64,000 nucleotides of DNA from Thermocrinis minervae (GTDB taxonomy: Bacteria > Aquificota > Aquificia > Aquificales > Aquificaceae), in contig NZ_LT670846.1 of assembly GCF_900142435.1 (NCBI RefSeq), positions 462,750-526,749 on the forward strand. Reading direction: 5' to 3'. The notes below the pieces were generated by a model. The model searched no databases, was not told the DNA's origin, and saw only the letters and a list, made by a program, of their open reading frames with translations. This document shows, piece by piece, positions 53,518 to 62,458 of this stretch. The stretch's first letter is position 1. Each line of letters opens with the position of its first letter. Both the position numbers and the translations under genes were made by a program.

Positions 53518-54348
53518 CTAGAAGCCTAAATCTAGTGCTATAAGAACAGATCCCAGGAACATAAGAAGCGCGCCTTTTATCATGTTCTTTGCCTCTTCCT
53601 TTAAGAGAAACTTCGAATATATGAGTACCATAAGAAGCGATACCCTCTCAACGGATGCTACGTATGATGTGGGTATAAGCTCCAAAGAGTAGTTGTACAG
53701 AATATCTCCGAGAGCAAAAAAGACTCCCAAGGGTAAAAAACTTGGTTCTATCCTGGGATTTTTTAGGCTTCCCTTTGGAACAAACAGAAAGGTGGCTGCG
53801 CTCATGAGCAGCGTGTAGTACCAGGAAAAAAAGTAGGCATTAGTTTCTAGGATGGAAAGCTTTCCTATGACCACGTTAAAGCCGAAGAGGAGAGTAGACA
53901 GGAGCATGTAAAGTATCCCTCTGTTCAGGACAAATTCCTTAGGAGAAAAGTTGGTAAGTAACAAAGATCCAAGGACTAAAAGGCAGATACCCCAAAAGCC
54001 AAGAAGACTTATTCTTTCTTCTAGCAGTAGAAAGGAGAAAAAAGCTGAAAAGAAAGGCATGAAGGAATAAAAGGACATGGCAACCGAAAGTGGAGCGTAC
54101 TTTATGGCTTTTACGAAGAGCACACTTGCTATCACTTCAGAAGGAAGCCACAGTAAGGTGTAGGTCAACAGCTTTAGGTTAAAGTCCCAGAAGTAGATAC
54201 CCAAGGGGGTTAGGATCAGAGTAGCTATGGGGAACCTTATCCATAGTATGAGGTTTTCGTCATAACCTTTGTTTATGAGCCTTTTTGTAAAGTAGTCGTT
54301 GGTAGCCCAGAAAAAGGAGGATATGAAGGCCAAAAGAAGACCAATCAT
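53518..54348 (-). CDS. EamA/DMT-superfamily transporter
   Basis: This 276-residue protein has ten hydrophobic helices in two EamA-like halves. The first starts LLLAFISSFFWATNDYFTKRL and the second YMLLSTLLFGFNVVIGKL. It has the VLGSLLL and SVERVSLLMVLIYSKFLLKEE stretches near the end of each half. It probably exports a small metabolite; the substrate is unknown. Only 18 bp separate its start from the divergent aminotransferase gene. Confidence 0.85.
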   Translation of the reverse strand: MIGLLLAFISSFFWATNDYFTKRLINKGYDENLILWIRFPIATLILTPLGIYFWDFNLKLLTYTLLWLPSEVIASVLFVKAIKYAPLSVAMSFYSFMPFFSAFFSFLLLEERISLLGFWGICLLVLGSLLLTNFSPKEFVLNRGILYMLLSTLLFGFNVVIGKLSILETNAYFFSWYYTLLMSAATFLFVPKGSLKNPRIEPSFLPLGVFFALGDILYNYSLELIPTSYVASVERVSLLMVLIYSKFLLKEEAKNMIKGALLMFLGSVLIALDLGF

Positions 54349-54366
54349 AGGGTAAAATAGTTTAGC

Positions 54367-55482
54367 ATGGAAAGACTTTTCACTCCTGGTCCTGTAGAAC
54401 TGCCGGAAAGGGTAAGAGGAGTCCTAGGAAGACAGATAATACACCACCGTACCGAAGAGTTCAAAAATGCCTTCCTTGAGGTAAGAGAACTCTTCAAGAG
54501 GCTGTTAGAAAGCCCTTCGGAGAACTTCGTCTTCTTCGCCAGCTCGGGTACTGGTGCTATGGAAGCTGCCATTCTCAACTTCTTCAAAGAAGGTGACAGG
54601 GTTCTGGTGGTAAACGGTGGTAAGTTTGGAGAAAGGTGGATGCTCCTTGCTAGACACTGGGGGCTCGAGGTGATAGAGTACAAGCTACCTTTGGGTAAGT
54701 CTGCAGATCCAGATAGGATAAGGGAAATGCTTAGAGAAAAACCTTGTAAAGGTGTACTCTTTCAGATCTCCGAAACCTCTACAGGAGCTTTCCACCCATA
54801 TAAAGACATAGGTAAAGTGTGTAGAGAGTTTGACACCTTGTGTGTAGCTGATGCCATAACTGCCTTAGGTGTGTACCACATTAAGCCAGAAGAGGATAAC
54901 ATAGACGTCATAGTGGGAGGCTCTCAGAAAGCTCTGTTGCTCCCACCAGGTCTTTCTGTCATCTGGTTCTCCGAAAGGGCAAGACAGAACTTAACAGACA
55001 GAGCTTTCTACTTTAGCGTAAGCAAGGAGCTAAAAAAACAGGTAGAAGGTCAGACAGCCTGGACTCCCGCCATAAGCCTTATACTTGCCCTAAAAGAATC
55101 CCTTTCCATGCTTCTGGAAGAAACTATGCCGAAGGTAGAGAAAAGGCATAGGCTTATATCTGAGGGAACACTTCAAGCTGTGAGGGTCATGGGTCTTGAA
55201 CCTTTCGCTGAAAACCCAGCCATATCCGTGTCAGCCATATCATCAGATCAATCGGAGAAGATAAGGAAGGAACTTTTAAAGCTGGGTATAAGGGTAGCTG
55301 GAGGACAGGAGGAGTTGAAGGGTAAGATATTCCGTATATCACACATGGGAGTGGACCCAAAGGATGCCCTTATGCTCATAGGCGTGCTTGAAGTGGTGCT
55401 CAAAAAGCTAGGTTTTCCGGTAGAGCTCGGTTCGGGAGTTAAAGCCTTTTCACAGAGGCTCCTTGAAGGTGGTCTATGGTAA
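54367..55482 (+). CDS. Class-V PLP aminotransferase (candidate phosphoserine/alanine-glyoxylate type)
   Basis: The protein (371 aa) begins with RLFTPGPVELPERV and has the active-site Lys in GGSQKALLLPPGL. The DAITALGVY segment has the PLP-pairing Asp. This is the SerC-like/alanine-glyoxylate group of class V, sometimes labelled soluble hydrogenase subunit. The next gene, overlapping by 7 bp, is a PspA-like phosphoserine phosphatase, so the most economical role is phosphohydroxypyruvate transamination in serine synthesis. That assignment is from context and not from residues. Confidence 0.85.
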   Translation: MERLFTPGPVELPERVRGVLGRQIIHHRTEEFKNAFLEVRELFKRLLESPSENFVFFASSGTGAMEAAILNFFKEGDRVLVVNGGKFGERWMLLARHWGLEVIEYKLPLGKSADPDRIREMLREKPCKGVLFQISETSTGAFHPYKDIGKVCREFDTLCVADAITALGVYHIKPEEDNIDVIVGGSQKALLLPPGLSVIWFSERARQNLTDRAFYFSVSKELKKQVEGQTAWTPAISLILALKESLSMLLEETMPKVEKRHRLISEGTLQAVRVMGLEPFAENPAISVSAISSDQSEKIRKELLKLGIRVAGGQEELKGKIFRISHMGVDPKDALMLIGVLEVVLKKLGFPVELGSGVKAFSQRLLEGGLW

Positions 55483-56111
55483 GGCTATACATAGTTAGAC
55501 ACGCAGAAAGCGAGTGGAATCCCATATGTAGATACCAAGGCCTTTTAGATCCTGATCTTTCTCCTAGGGGTGAAAAACAGGCAGAACTCCTCGGAAAAGA
55601 GTTCTCCCACATAAATATAGATGCTATCTACTCATCACCTCTCAGGAGGACCCTAAAGACTGCAAAAGCCATAGCTAAAAACCATAACATTGAGGTTATA
55701 GAAGACAAAAGGATTATAGAGATAGACCACGGGCTGTGGTCAGGGTTACTACAGGAAGAAGTAAAAGAAAGATTCGGAGAGGACTTTAAGCTCTGGCTTG
55801 AAGAACCTCATAAAGTGAAGTTTCCTGAAGGAGAAAGTCTAGAGGATGTAAGACAGAGAGTAGAAAGCTTTTTAGAGGACGTAAAAAGAAAACATTGGGA
55901 TCAAAGTATCGTTGTAGTTTCTCATACAGTACCTATAAGGGTCATGTACTGTATCCTCCTGGGTGTTCCTCTTTCCGTATTCTGGAGCTTTGGTTGCGAT
56001 AATGCTAGTTACTCGGTGGTGCATATGGAAGAAAGGAGAAACGTTATAATGAAGCTCAACATGACATGTCACCTAGGAGAGTTCTATGTGGAAGCGCATA
56101 AAGGTCTTTAG
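55476..56111 (+). CDS. pspA: Metal-independent phosphoserine phosphatase, PspA-like
   Basis: This 211-residue protein is a histidine phosphatase. It has the catalytic RHAESEWN with His9, Arg in SSPLRRT, Glu in EIDHGLWSG and His in VVSHTVPIR. It has the length of PspA from Hydrogenobacter thermophilus, and the GCDNASYSV and CHLGEFYVEAHK ending closely follows my memory of that protein. PspA forms the iPSP that dephosphorylates phosphoserine. General phosphoglycerate mutase is the alternative. It is coupled to the class-V aminotransferase upstream and overlaps the TPR gene by 26 bp. Confidence 0.85.
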   Translation: MVRLYIVRHAESEWNPICRYQGLLDPDLSPRGEKQAELLGKEFSHINIDAIYSSPLRRTLKTAKAIAKNHNIEVIEDKRIIEIDHGLWSGLLQEEVKERFGEDFKLWLEEPHKVKFPEGESLEDVRQRVESFLEDVKRKHWDQSIVVVSHTVPIRVMYCILLGVPLSVFWSFGCDNASYSVVHMEERRNVIMKLNMTCHLGEFYVEAHKGL

Positions 56112-58614
56112 TTTTGTGCTTTTAGTGCTAGTGGCCTTTGCTCAGGTTAAAAAGGAGTTTGACGTTGAAGTAGAGCTTGTAGGAAAGGTCAGCGTAGAAA
56201 AACCAAGACTAGAACCACCGGAAAAGCTGTCGTTGCCAAAGCCGCAACCCGTTGACCTAAGCTACATGTTACTGGAACCTCCTAAGACCTTTGAAGAAGC
56301 TAAGGTCCTACCTGTAAAGAAGGAAAGCGGTGTAAGCTGTGGTGAGCCTAAGGATGCTCTAGCCTATAGGCTAGGAGTTGATTACTACCTACAGGGTAAG
56401 TACTCGCCTGCTAAGGAGGAGCTTTCAAAGGTAGTATCAATGCCTTCAGCCTTTAAACCTATGGCTGAGTATGTGCTTGGCCTTATATACTACAAGGAGG
56501 GAAACCTTGAAAGAGCAAAGGACCTATTTGCATCTTCTTGTAAGTACTCCAGCATCTATCAGAAGGCTTCATGTGAATCTTACTACGCCCTTAGCTTTAC
56601 TCTAGGTCAGGGTGTACCAGAAAACGATGACCCTCTTTGGGGTGCGGTCTACAGCATACAGAAGGGTTCTGTGAAAAGCCCAAACTGTGAGGGAGTGATT
56701 TTTAGCAGATACTGCATCTACGTTCAGAACTTTTACCAAGGTCAAACAGACCCAGAGTACTTCCACAGTACTAACCTAAGGAGAGCTATAGTTTTCTACA
56801 ACGCAGGGCTCTATGACCAAGCTGAGGAGATCTTTAAAGAGTACGCAAAGCCTTCGGCTCCTTACAGAAGGGTAGCCATCTTTTATATGGGTTTGATAGA
56901 GGCTAAAAGAGGAAAACAGGATAAGGTAGTATACTACGGAAGCATACTTGACAGCATAGACCCTCAGCTTGCCAAGCTTTACTACTCTCAGGTGTACTCT
57001 CAGAACCCACTCCTGTCCCGTGTAGCCTACACTTTTACAGGAGATAAGCTTTTCTTAGAGAAGGCAGGTGTAGAAGCCTACAACTCTGGAGATTATCCGG
57101 TGGCACTTGTAAACTTCTTGGATGCTGGGAATGTAAAGTATGCTGTCTACTCTCTTATACGTATGGGCAACTATGAAAAAGCGTACGAGCTTTTGGTAAA
57201 GAAGAAAGATAAAGATCGTGAGGACTATGTGTGGCTTCTGGAAAGTGCCTACTGGTCCGATAAGGATTTAGAAGGGCCGATATCAGAAGTGTCTGGAATT
57301 TATCCAGAGCTTGCCAAAGAATACACGGGTTGGAAGCTCTTCAGAGAGAGGAAGTGGTTTGAGGCTGCTCAGTACCTTGACGACCCATACTACAAAGCTG
57401 TATGCTTTTACAACGCTAGGGATTACAGAAGGGTGATCGAGACGCTTTCAACGAGTTTTGGTAAGCATGCTCTGATCTTAAAGGCAAAAGCTTATCTTAT
57501 GCTCTCTGAACCTCAGGAAGTTGTGAAGATGCTCAAGGATGATGCAGATGAGCAGTCTTACCTTCTTGGGCTTTCGTACTTTCTTATGGGAGACTATGAA
57601 AAAGCTGTAGAACATTTTGAGAAAGTAGAGGATAGACTAAAGTCTAAAGCTCTTCTCAAATCTGCAGATGCCTTTTACAACCTTGGTAATAAAGAGAAGG
57701 CTCTGGAGTATTACCAAAGGGTTCTAAAAGAGTTCCCAGACTCCCAAGAGGCGCAGAATGCCACACTGTCCATCGTAGAGTTGGGTGGTGAGGGTATTAT
57801 AAAGGGACAGCAGATGGTAAAGCTTATAGAGAACTACCTTAAGCAAAACCCGAATAGTCCTATAAAGGATGAACTAAAATACCAACTTGCCCAAGCTTAC
57901 ATAAGCAATGGTGAAGTTACAAAAGCAAAAGCCATACTTCAAGATCTCATAAAAACACCTTTGGTATACAAGGCACTACTTAAGCTGGCAGACCTTGAAG
58001 AGGACAGGACTAAAAAAGCTGTCTTCCTGTACAAAGTCTACAAGGAAGCGAAAGGAGAAGAAAGAGAAAAAGCTAGGAAGGAACTTATCAACATCTTCGC
58101 TCAAGTGGGAGACAAGGAAGGGATGGCCGATCTACTTTCAGAGGGTCCACCAGAAGATAAAGTAAAGGCCATAGACATGTACATATCGTTGGGTAAGTTG
58201 GACAAAGCCAAACAGCTTGCTAAACATCTCATGGATTCCAAATACAGAAGTGAGGGCTTTGAAAACACCCTCTTTGAGCTGTACAAGGCAACACAAGACA
58301 GGACCTACCTTGAATACCTGAAAAGTAGCCCAAATAAGGCTACTGTAACCCAGGCTCTTTACCTTTCTGGTTTAGACTACGAAAGACAGAAGGACCTGAA
58401 GCGTGCTCTCGAAGATTTTGTTGATGTAGTAGTAAACTTTCCAGAATCTGAAGTCTACAACTCTGCTGTATTGGAGGCTGCTAAGATTCTGATAAAGCTA
58501 AATGCAAAAAAAGATGCAAGCTGTATACTACAACGGTTCAACGAAGAGAAAGCAAAGGATGAAGAAAGGAAGGCCAGGCAGATACTTTTAAATGGCCTGC
58601 CCCCGTGTCGTTAG
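56086..58614 (+). CDS. Large secreted TPR-repeat protein
   Basis: An 842-residue protein with a signal peptide (MWKRIKVFSFVLLVLVAFAQ), a Pro/Leu/Glu-rich ~70-residue segment, then TPR or TPR-like helices almost to the end. Clear units include DYEKAVEHFEKVEDRLKSK and NKEKALEYYQRVLKEFPDS, and a late KRALEDFVDVVVNFPES. It is probably periplasmic or outer-membrane associated, acting as a scaffold for envelope or secretion complexes, like BamD/YbgF-type proteins. A specific function cannot be named. It starts inside the end of pspA and ends facing hpf with a 4-bp overlap. Confidence 0.8.
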   Translation: MWKRIKVFSFVLLVLVAFAQVKKEFDVEVELVGKVSVEKPRLEPPEKLSLPKPQPVDLSYMLLEPPKTFEEAKVLPVKKESGVSCGEPKDALAYRLGVDYYLQGKYSPAKEELSKVVSMPSAFKPMAEYVLGLIYYKEGNLERAKDLFASSCKYSSIYQKASCESYYALSFTLGQGVPENDDPLWGAVYSIQKGSVKSPNCEGVIFSRYCIYVQNFYQGQTDPEYFHSTNLRRAIVFYNAGLYDQAEEIFKEYAKPSAPYRRVAIFYMGLIEAKRGKQDKVVYYGSILDSIDPQLAKLYYSQVYSQNPLLSRVAYTFTGDKLFLEKAGVEAYNSGDYPVALVNFLDAGNVKYAVYSLIRMGNYEKAYELLVKKKDKDREDYVWLLESAYWSDKDLEGPISEVSGIYPELAKEYTGWKLFRERKWFEAAQYLDDPYYKAVCFYNARDYRRVIETLSTSFGKHALILKAKAYLMLSEPQEVVKMLKDDADEQSYLLGLSYFLMGDYEKAVEHFEKVEDRLKSKALLKSADAFYNLGNKEKALEYYQRVLKEFPDSQEAQNATLSIVELGGEGIIKGQQMVKLIENYLKQNPNSPIKDELKYQLAQAYISNGEVTKAKAILQDLIKTPLVYKALLKLADLEEDRTKKAVFLYKVYKEAKGEEREKARKELINIFAQVGDKEGMADLLSEGPPEDKVKAIDMYISLGKLDKAKQLAKHLMDSKYRSEGFENTLFELYKATQDRTYLEYLKSSPNKATVTQALYLSGLDYERQKDLKRALEDFVDVVVNFPESEVYNSAVLEAAKILIKLNAKKDASCILQRFNEEKAKDEERKARQILLNGLPPCR

Positions 58615-59213
58615 AGACTTTTACACTTGGTATTTATCACGCCGAAGTTCCCACCCCTTTTCCTGTAGATTATCTTCAGCGTCCCAGTCTTAGAGTCCAC
58701 AAAGGGCATAAAGTAAGCCCCTGTAGTATTGAGTTCAAGGATAGCATCTTCCACACTCATAGGCTTTTCTACGATGAGCTCCTCTTCTACTACTAGCGGT
58801 CTTTCTCTTTCCTCAGAGGGTAAAACCTCTGCCATATGCATCTCTTCCTTTATCTTGGCACCCCGTCTTTTGGCTTCGTGTCTCCTTTGCTTGAGCTTTA
58901 TTATCTGCCTTTCCAACTCATCCAGGACCTTATCAAGGGCTGAAAAAACGTCTGTGTCTTCTTCCCAAGCATGGAGTGCACCCCCACCCCACGTCTTTAG
59001 GTACATGTCTATGTCTACCCTGTATATGGTAGGCCTGCTTTCCCCAGCGAAATCTTTCTGCTTTGCCCTTGAAGTAGAGAGCGTTACAACCACCTCTACT
59101 TGGTCTTCGTCGGCCTCTTTCAGTAACCTTGAGAACTTTTGGAGCTTACCTTCTACGAAGCTTTTCATAGCTTCTGTCCACTCAACTGACTTTCCCACAA
59201 ATTCTATGTTCAT
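58611..59213 (-). CDS. hpf: Hibernation promoting factor, long form
   Basis: The 200-residue protein has an N-terminal S30AE domain (MNIEFVGKSVEWTEAMKSFVEGK ... FSALDKVLDELERQI). A linker leads to a C-terminal dimerisation domain with MSVEDAILELNTTGAYFMPFVDSKTG. The long form joins two ribosomes into inactive 100S dimers. A ~110-bp leader of unusually strong secondary structure precedes it. Confidence 0.93.
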   Translation of the reverse strand: MNIEFVGKSVEWTEAMKSFVEGKLQKFSRLLKEADEDQVEVVVTLSTSRAKQKDFAGESRPTIYRVDIDMYLKTWGGGALHAWEEDTDVFSALDKVLDELERQIIKLKQRRHEAKRRGAKIKEEMHMAEVLPSEERERPLVVEEELIVEKPMSVEDAILELNTTGAYFMPFVDSKTGTLKIIYRKRGGNFGVINTKCKSL

Positions 59214-59234
59214 ACCCTCTTAAAACCTCTCTGA

Positions 59235-59320
59235 CTGTGTTTCAACACAGCCAGGCTGGGGTATTTGTATCCCGCCTTTTCAAGGCTGGTCCTCCCCAGC
59301 GGGCGGTATTGGACCAGCCT
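59235..59320 (-). ncRNA. Highly structured leader RNA between hldD and hpf
   Basis: Inverted repeats fill this leader. CTGTGT/ACACAG (59235-59240/59245-59250) closes a tetraloop that reads UGAA in the transcript. AGGCTGGTCC/GGACCAGCCT (59283-59292/59311-59320) is a perfect ten-pair stem. GCTGGGG/CCCCAGC (59255-59261/59294-59300), CCGCC/GGCGG (59272-59276/59302-59306) and GCCTT/AAGGC (59274-59278/59282-59286) are further stems. The ten-pair stem is incompatible with, or would knot with, the seven-pair stem, so two states or a pseudoknot are possible. A TATAAT at 59325-59330 reads toward hpf, but without a good -35. It could be a regulatory leader, a stable small RNA or an hldD terminator; no T-run follows the main stem. 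Confidence 0.55.
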
Positions 59321-59325
59321 AATTA

Positions 59326-60249
59326 TTATAATCCTTGTAAAAACTTTACATACTCCTCTATGCCTTCTTCTAAGGAGTACTCTGGGCTGTAGCCTAGTAT
59401 TTCTCTAGCTTTGCTTATGTCTGCTTGGGTATAGTTCTGGTAAAAGTCATACGGACAGTCTATATACTCAGGTTCTATGTTTTTGCCCAATAGTCCGTTT
59501 ATTATCTGTACTATCTCGTTGAAGCTTCTCGCTTGGGAACTACCCACGTTGAAGACTCCGGATACATCCTTCTCCATGGCTAGTAGGTTGGCTTTGACCA
59601 CATCCTTTATGTAGACAAAGTCCCTTCTTTGCTCTCCCCACTTGAAGAGCTTTGGCCTTTTGTCCTGTTTTATCTGGAGGTAGATCTGGTAAACCATGCT
59701 TGCCGTCTTACCTTTAAAGCTCTCACCAGGGCCATAGACGTTAAAGTACCTAAGACCTATTACTTTCAAGTCTGGATATTCCTGCACGAAGTTTAGGGCT
59801 ATCTGATCCATTATGAGCTTAGAAAATCCGTATACGTTCTCTGGAGTTAATCCTCTGTCTTCTCTCATGGGTGGTGATGAGTTGCCATAAACTCCCGCTG
59901 AGGAAGCATAGATCACCTTTGCCTTCCACTTTAAAGCACAGTTCAGTACGTACCTAAGACTGTCTGAGTTTGTCTTCATCATCAAAAACTGATCTTGGAC
60001 AGTGGTGTCCGTTATGGCGGCTTCGTGGAATATTACATCGAACTGGAAGTTTTTTTCAATGTACTCCCACAGCTCTGGGTCCTTTATGTCACCTGTGATT
60101 ACCTCACCCTTAAAGCCTATGAGGTTCTTAAAGTGTCCAGAGGAGAAGTTGTCTAGTACATAAACCTTTGCTGTTGGATAGAGTTTGTTTATCTCTTTTG
60201 CGATGTTTGAACCTATAAAGCCAGCCCCACCTGTTACTAAAACCCTCAT
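59326..60249 (-). CDS. hldD: ADP-L-glycero-D-manno-heptose-6-epimerase
   Basis: The 307-residue protein is a short-chain dehydrogenase with NAD(P) motif VTGGAGFIGSNIAKEI. HldD-specific stretches are HEAAITDTTVQDQ, the NVYGFSKLIMDQ Tyr-Lys pair, YFNVYGPGESFKGKTASMVYQ and YQNYTQADISKAREILGY. It makes the heptose precursor of the LPS inner core. It overlaps yidC by 4 bp. A GalE-type UDP-sugar epimerase is the main alternative but lacks these stretches. Confidence 0.92.
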   Translation of the reverse strand: MRVLVTGGAGFIGSNIAKEINKLYPTAKVYVLDNFSSGHFKNLIGFKGEVITGDIKDPELWEYIEKNFQFDVIFHEAAITDTTVQDQFLMMKTNSDSLRYVLNCALKWKAKVIYASSAGVYGNSSPPMREDRGLTPENVYGFSKLIMDQIALNFVQEYPDLKVIGLRYFNVYGPGESFKGKTASMVYQIYLQIKQDKRPKLFKWGEQRRDFVYIKDVVKANLLAMEKDVSGVFNVGSSQARSFNEIVQIINGLLGKNIEPEYIDCPYDFYQNYTQADISKAREILGYSPEYSLEEGIEEYVKFLQGL

Positions 60250-61748
60250 TTTTTCCTCTTAGTTTTCTCCTTGGTCATCTTACCTTTATCTTTAAGGATG
60301 TACTTCTTTATAAAGTAGCTTTGACCTATGTTGAGGATGTTGTTGAAAGTCCAGTAGAGTACCAAGCCTGATGGAAAGCTGGCAAAGAGGAAAGTAAATA
60401 TAACAGAGGAGACATACATCATCACGTTCTGGCTTTTGTCAGGGTTTGGACTTATGAACTGCTGTCCTATCATGGTTAGCCCCATGAGTATGGGGAGGAT
60501 GTAGTAGGGATCCTTTTGAGCCAGGCTGGGTATCCACAGTAAGGAGGCTAGCTGCAGGTCTGCTGTGATTATAAGGACCTTGTACAGAGCAAAGAATACT
60601 GGGATCTGAAAGAGTATGGGCAGGCATCCTGAAAGAGGGTTAAAGCCAGCTTCTGAGTAGAGCTTCATGATCTCTTCCTGCATTTTTACTGGGTCGTTTT
60701 TGTACTTTTCCCTTATCTCTTGCATCTTGGGTGCTAGTTCTGAGAGTTTCATCATGGAAATTGTGCTCTTATAAGTCAGAGGTATCATAAACACTCTGAC
60801 TATGAGTGTAAGAACAAGTATGGACACTACCCAAGAGTGTAAATGTTCATAGATAAAGTACATGAACACAAAGAGGGGCTTTACTATCCACTTTAGCATA
60901 CCCCAGTCTATAACGTCCACAAGGCCTATATCCTTTATCCTTGTGTATTCTTTTGCACCTGCATAGAAATAGATAGGTTCTTTGTATCTTACTGCTACAA
61001 AAGTATCTTTACCATCCACATTGTATACTGCAACGGTGTCAATCTTGCCAGAAAAACCTTTAAAGTAGTACCTGTTTTCTTCACCAGCAAAGCTTATGCT
61101 ACCTTGGAATATCTCCTTTCCTTTCACATCCTCTGTGGAGATTCTGATCACTTTACCATCTAGGTTTAGCACTGGACCAGCGTGTGTATAAAAGCTGTCC
61201 TCTTTACTTAGGTTTCCGGCAAGTACATACAAGGGTGATGTTATACCTTCTACTTGAAGAGTAAGCTTGAAGTACGAACCCATGTAGGAGAGAGTTTTGA
61301 CTACTCTAACCTGCTCATCCTTATACTCTAGCCTTATGGAGTTTCCTTGCTGCTGCAGCTGGTAGGGGGAAAAGTTTAGCTTAAAGTCTAATTCTGGGTT
61401 TCCGGTGAACACCTCGAGTGGGTATACGTTTAGCTTTTTCTCCAACTCAGATACAAGCTGATGATTGTACTTTTTGTCCCAGATGCTTACGATCTTTCCA
61501 CCTTCTTGGGCTACGGAGACTTTGAAGTTTTGAAAGTCAAACTCTTGTACATTCTTTGGTGGTTGACCTTCTCTAGTAGTTCCTAGAAGGAGGTTGGGTG
61601 CTTCAGTCTTCTCTTGTCTTGTTTGCTCTGGCTTTCGTGTCTCCTTGGGAGAAAAGAATAGGGTGTAAGTTTGTAAAGCAAACATCATCAAAAGGACTAA
61701 AAGGGCAAATAGGAATATCCTTTTTGCATCCAGGTCTTTGTTTTCCAT
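60246..61748 (-). CDS. yidC: Membrane protein insertase YidC
   Basis: The protein (500 aa) has an N-terminal anchor helix (FLFALLVLLMMFALQTYTLFF). A periplasmic domain extends to about residue 290, and five membrane helices follow. The cytoplasmic hairpin ELAPKMQEIREKYKNDPVKMQEE and the next helix GCLPILFQIPVFFALYKVL, which is diagnostic, are present. It ends in a Lys-rich tail that can touch ribosomes. It inserts membrane proteins, including the ATP synthase c subunit encoded just upstream. The gene starts at the base where yidD ends. Confidence 0.96.
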   Translation of the reverse strand: MENKDLDAKRIFLFALLVLLMMFALQTYTLFFSPKETRKPEQTRQEKTEAPNLLLGTTREGQPPKNVQEFDFQNFKVSVAQEGGKIVSIWDKKYNHQLVSELEKKLNVYPLEVFTGNPELDFKLNFSPYQLQQQGNSIRLEYKDEQVRVVKTLSYMGSYFKLTLQVEGITSPLYVLAGNLSKEDSFYTHAGPVLNLDGKVIRISTEDVKGKEIFQGSISFAGEENRYYFKGFSGKIDTVAVYNVDGKDTFVAVRYKEPIYFYAGAKEYTRIKDIGLVDVIDWGMLKWIVKPLFVFMYFIYEHLHSWVVSILVLTLIVRVFMIPLTYKSTISMMKLSELAPKMQEIREKYKNDPVKMQEEIMKLYSEAGFNPLSGCLPILFQIPVFFALYKVLIITADLQLASLLWIPSLAQKDPYYILPILMGLTMIGQQFISPNPDKSQNVMMYVSSVIFTFLFASFPSGLVLYWTFNNILNIGQSYFIKKYILKDKGKMTKEKTKRKK

Positions 61749-61954
61749 CAGGGATAGTCAACGCCTCCTTTTGCTAGAGGATGACATCTGAGCACACGCT
61801 TTATAGCCTTGTACATACCCTTAAAAGCGCCGTACTTTTCTACAGCCATTATGGCGTACTCAGAACAAGAGGGATAATACCTGCAAGAAGGAGGATAAAA
61901 GGGCGATACAAAAAGCCTCCACAATCTTAAGAAAAGGATAAGAGGTTTCTTCAT
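61748..61954 (-). CDS. yidD: Membrane protein insertion efficiency factor YidD
   Basis: The 68-residue protein has the YidD pattern LRLWRLFVSPFYPPSCRYYPSCSEYAIMAVEKYG and GVDYP at the end, with three conserved Cys/Tyr features. It supports YidC-dependent insertion. Its ATG shares a base with the rpmH stop (TGATG), with no rnpA between. Confidence 0.93.
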   Translation of the reverse strand: MKKPLILFLRLWRLFVSPFYPPSCRYYPSCSEYAIMAVEKYGAFKGMYKAIKRVLRCHPLAKGGVDYP

Positions 61955-62097
61955 CAGGGTGTTAGTCTGTGTCTGCCCTTCTTCCTTCTTCTCTTTATGA
62001 TCTTCCTACCGCTTTTAGTAGACATGCGGGCTAAAAAACCACTCTTCCTTTTCCTTTTTAGGTTAGAGATGTGAGTTATGTTCCTGGCGCTTGCCAT
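61954..62097 (-). CDS. rpmH: 50S ribosomal protein L34
   Basis: A 47-residue very basic protein in the usual place upstream of yidD. It contains the L34 pattern [21 protein letters not shown] followed by [13 protein letters not shown]. The N-terminus [11 protein letters not shown] differs from the common MKRTYQPS start. Shine-Dalgarno AAAAGGAGGAA precedes the ATG at 62095-62097. It stops directly in yidD, so the RNase P protein gene normally found between is absent. Confidence 0.92.
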   Translation of the reverse strand: MASARNITHISNLKRKRKSGFLARMSTKSGRKIIKRRRKKGRHRLTP

Positions 62098-62110
62098 GGG
62101 TTCCTCCTTT

Positions 62111-62134
62111 TAAAAAAGCAGGGGAGAAACCCCC

Positions 62135-62136
<2 letters not shown>
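62111..62136 (-). terminator. Rho-independent terminator of atpE
   Basis: On the minus strand AGGGG pairs with CCCCT around a six-base loop, beginning at the atpE stop codon and followed by GC and six T (62117-62112). It ends just before the rpmH Shine-Dalgarno, so rpmH must rely on readthrough or a promoter inside this region. Confidence 0.7.
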
Positions 62137-62449
<313 letters not shown>

Positions 62450-62458
62450 TCAACCTCC

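Noticed and set aside
59235-59250. CTGTGT..ACACAG hairpin as a CRISPR repeat
   Set aside because: It occurs once, with no spacers and no cas genes in the window.
59255-59320. Small SRP (4.5S-like) RNA in the hpf leader
   Set aside because: The conserved SRP domain IV loop motif (GGAAGCAGCCA-like) is not present.
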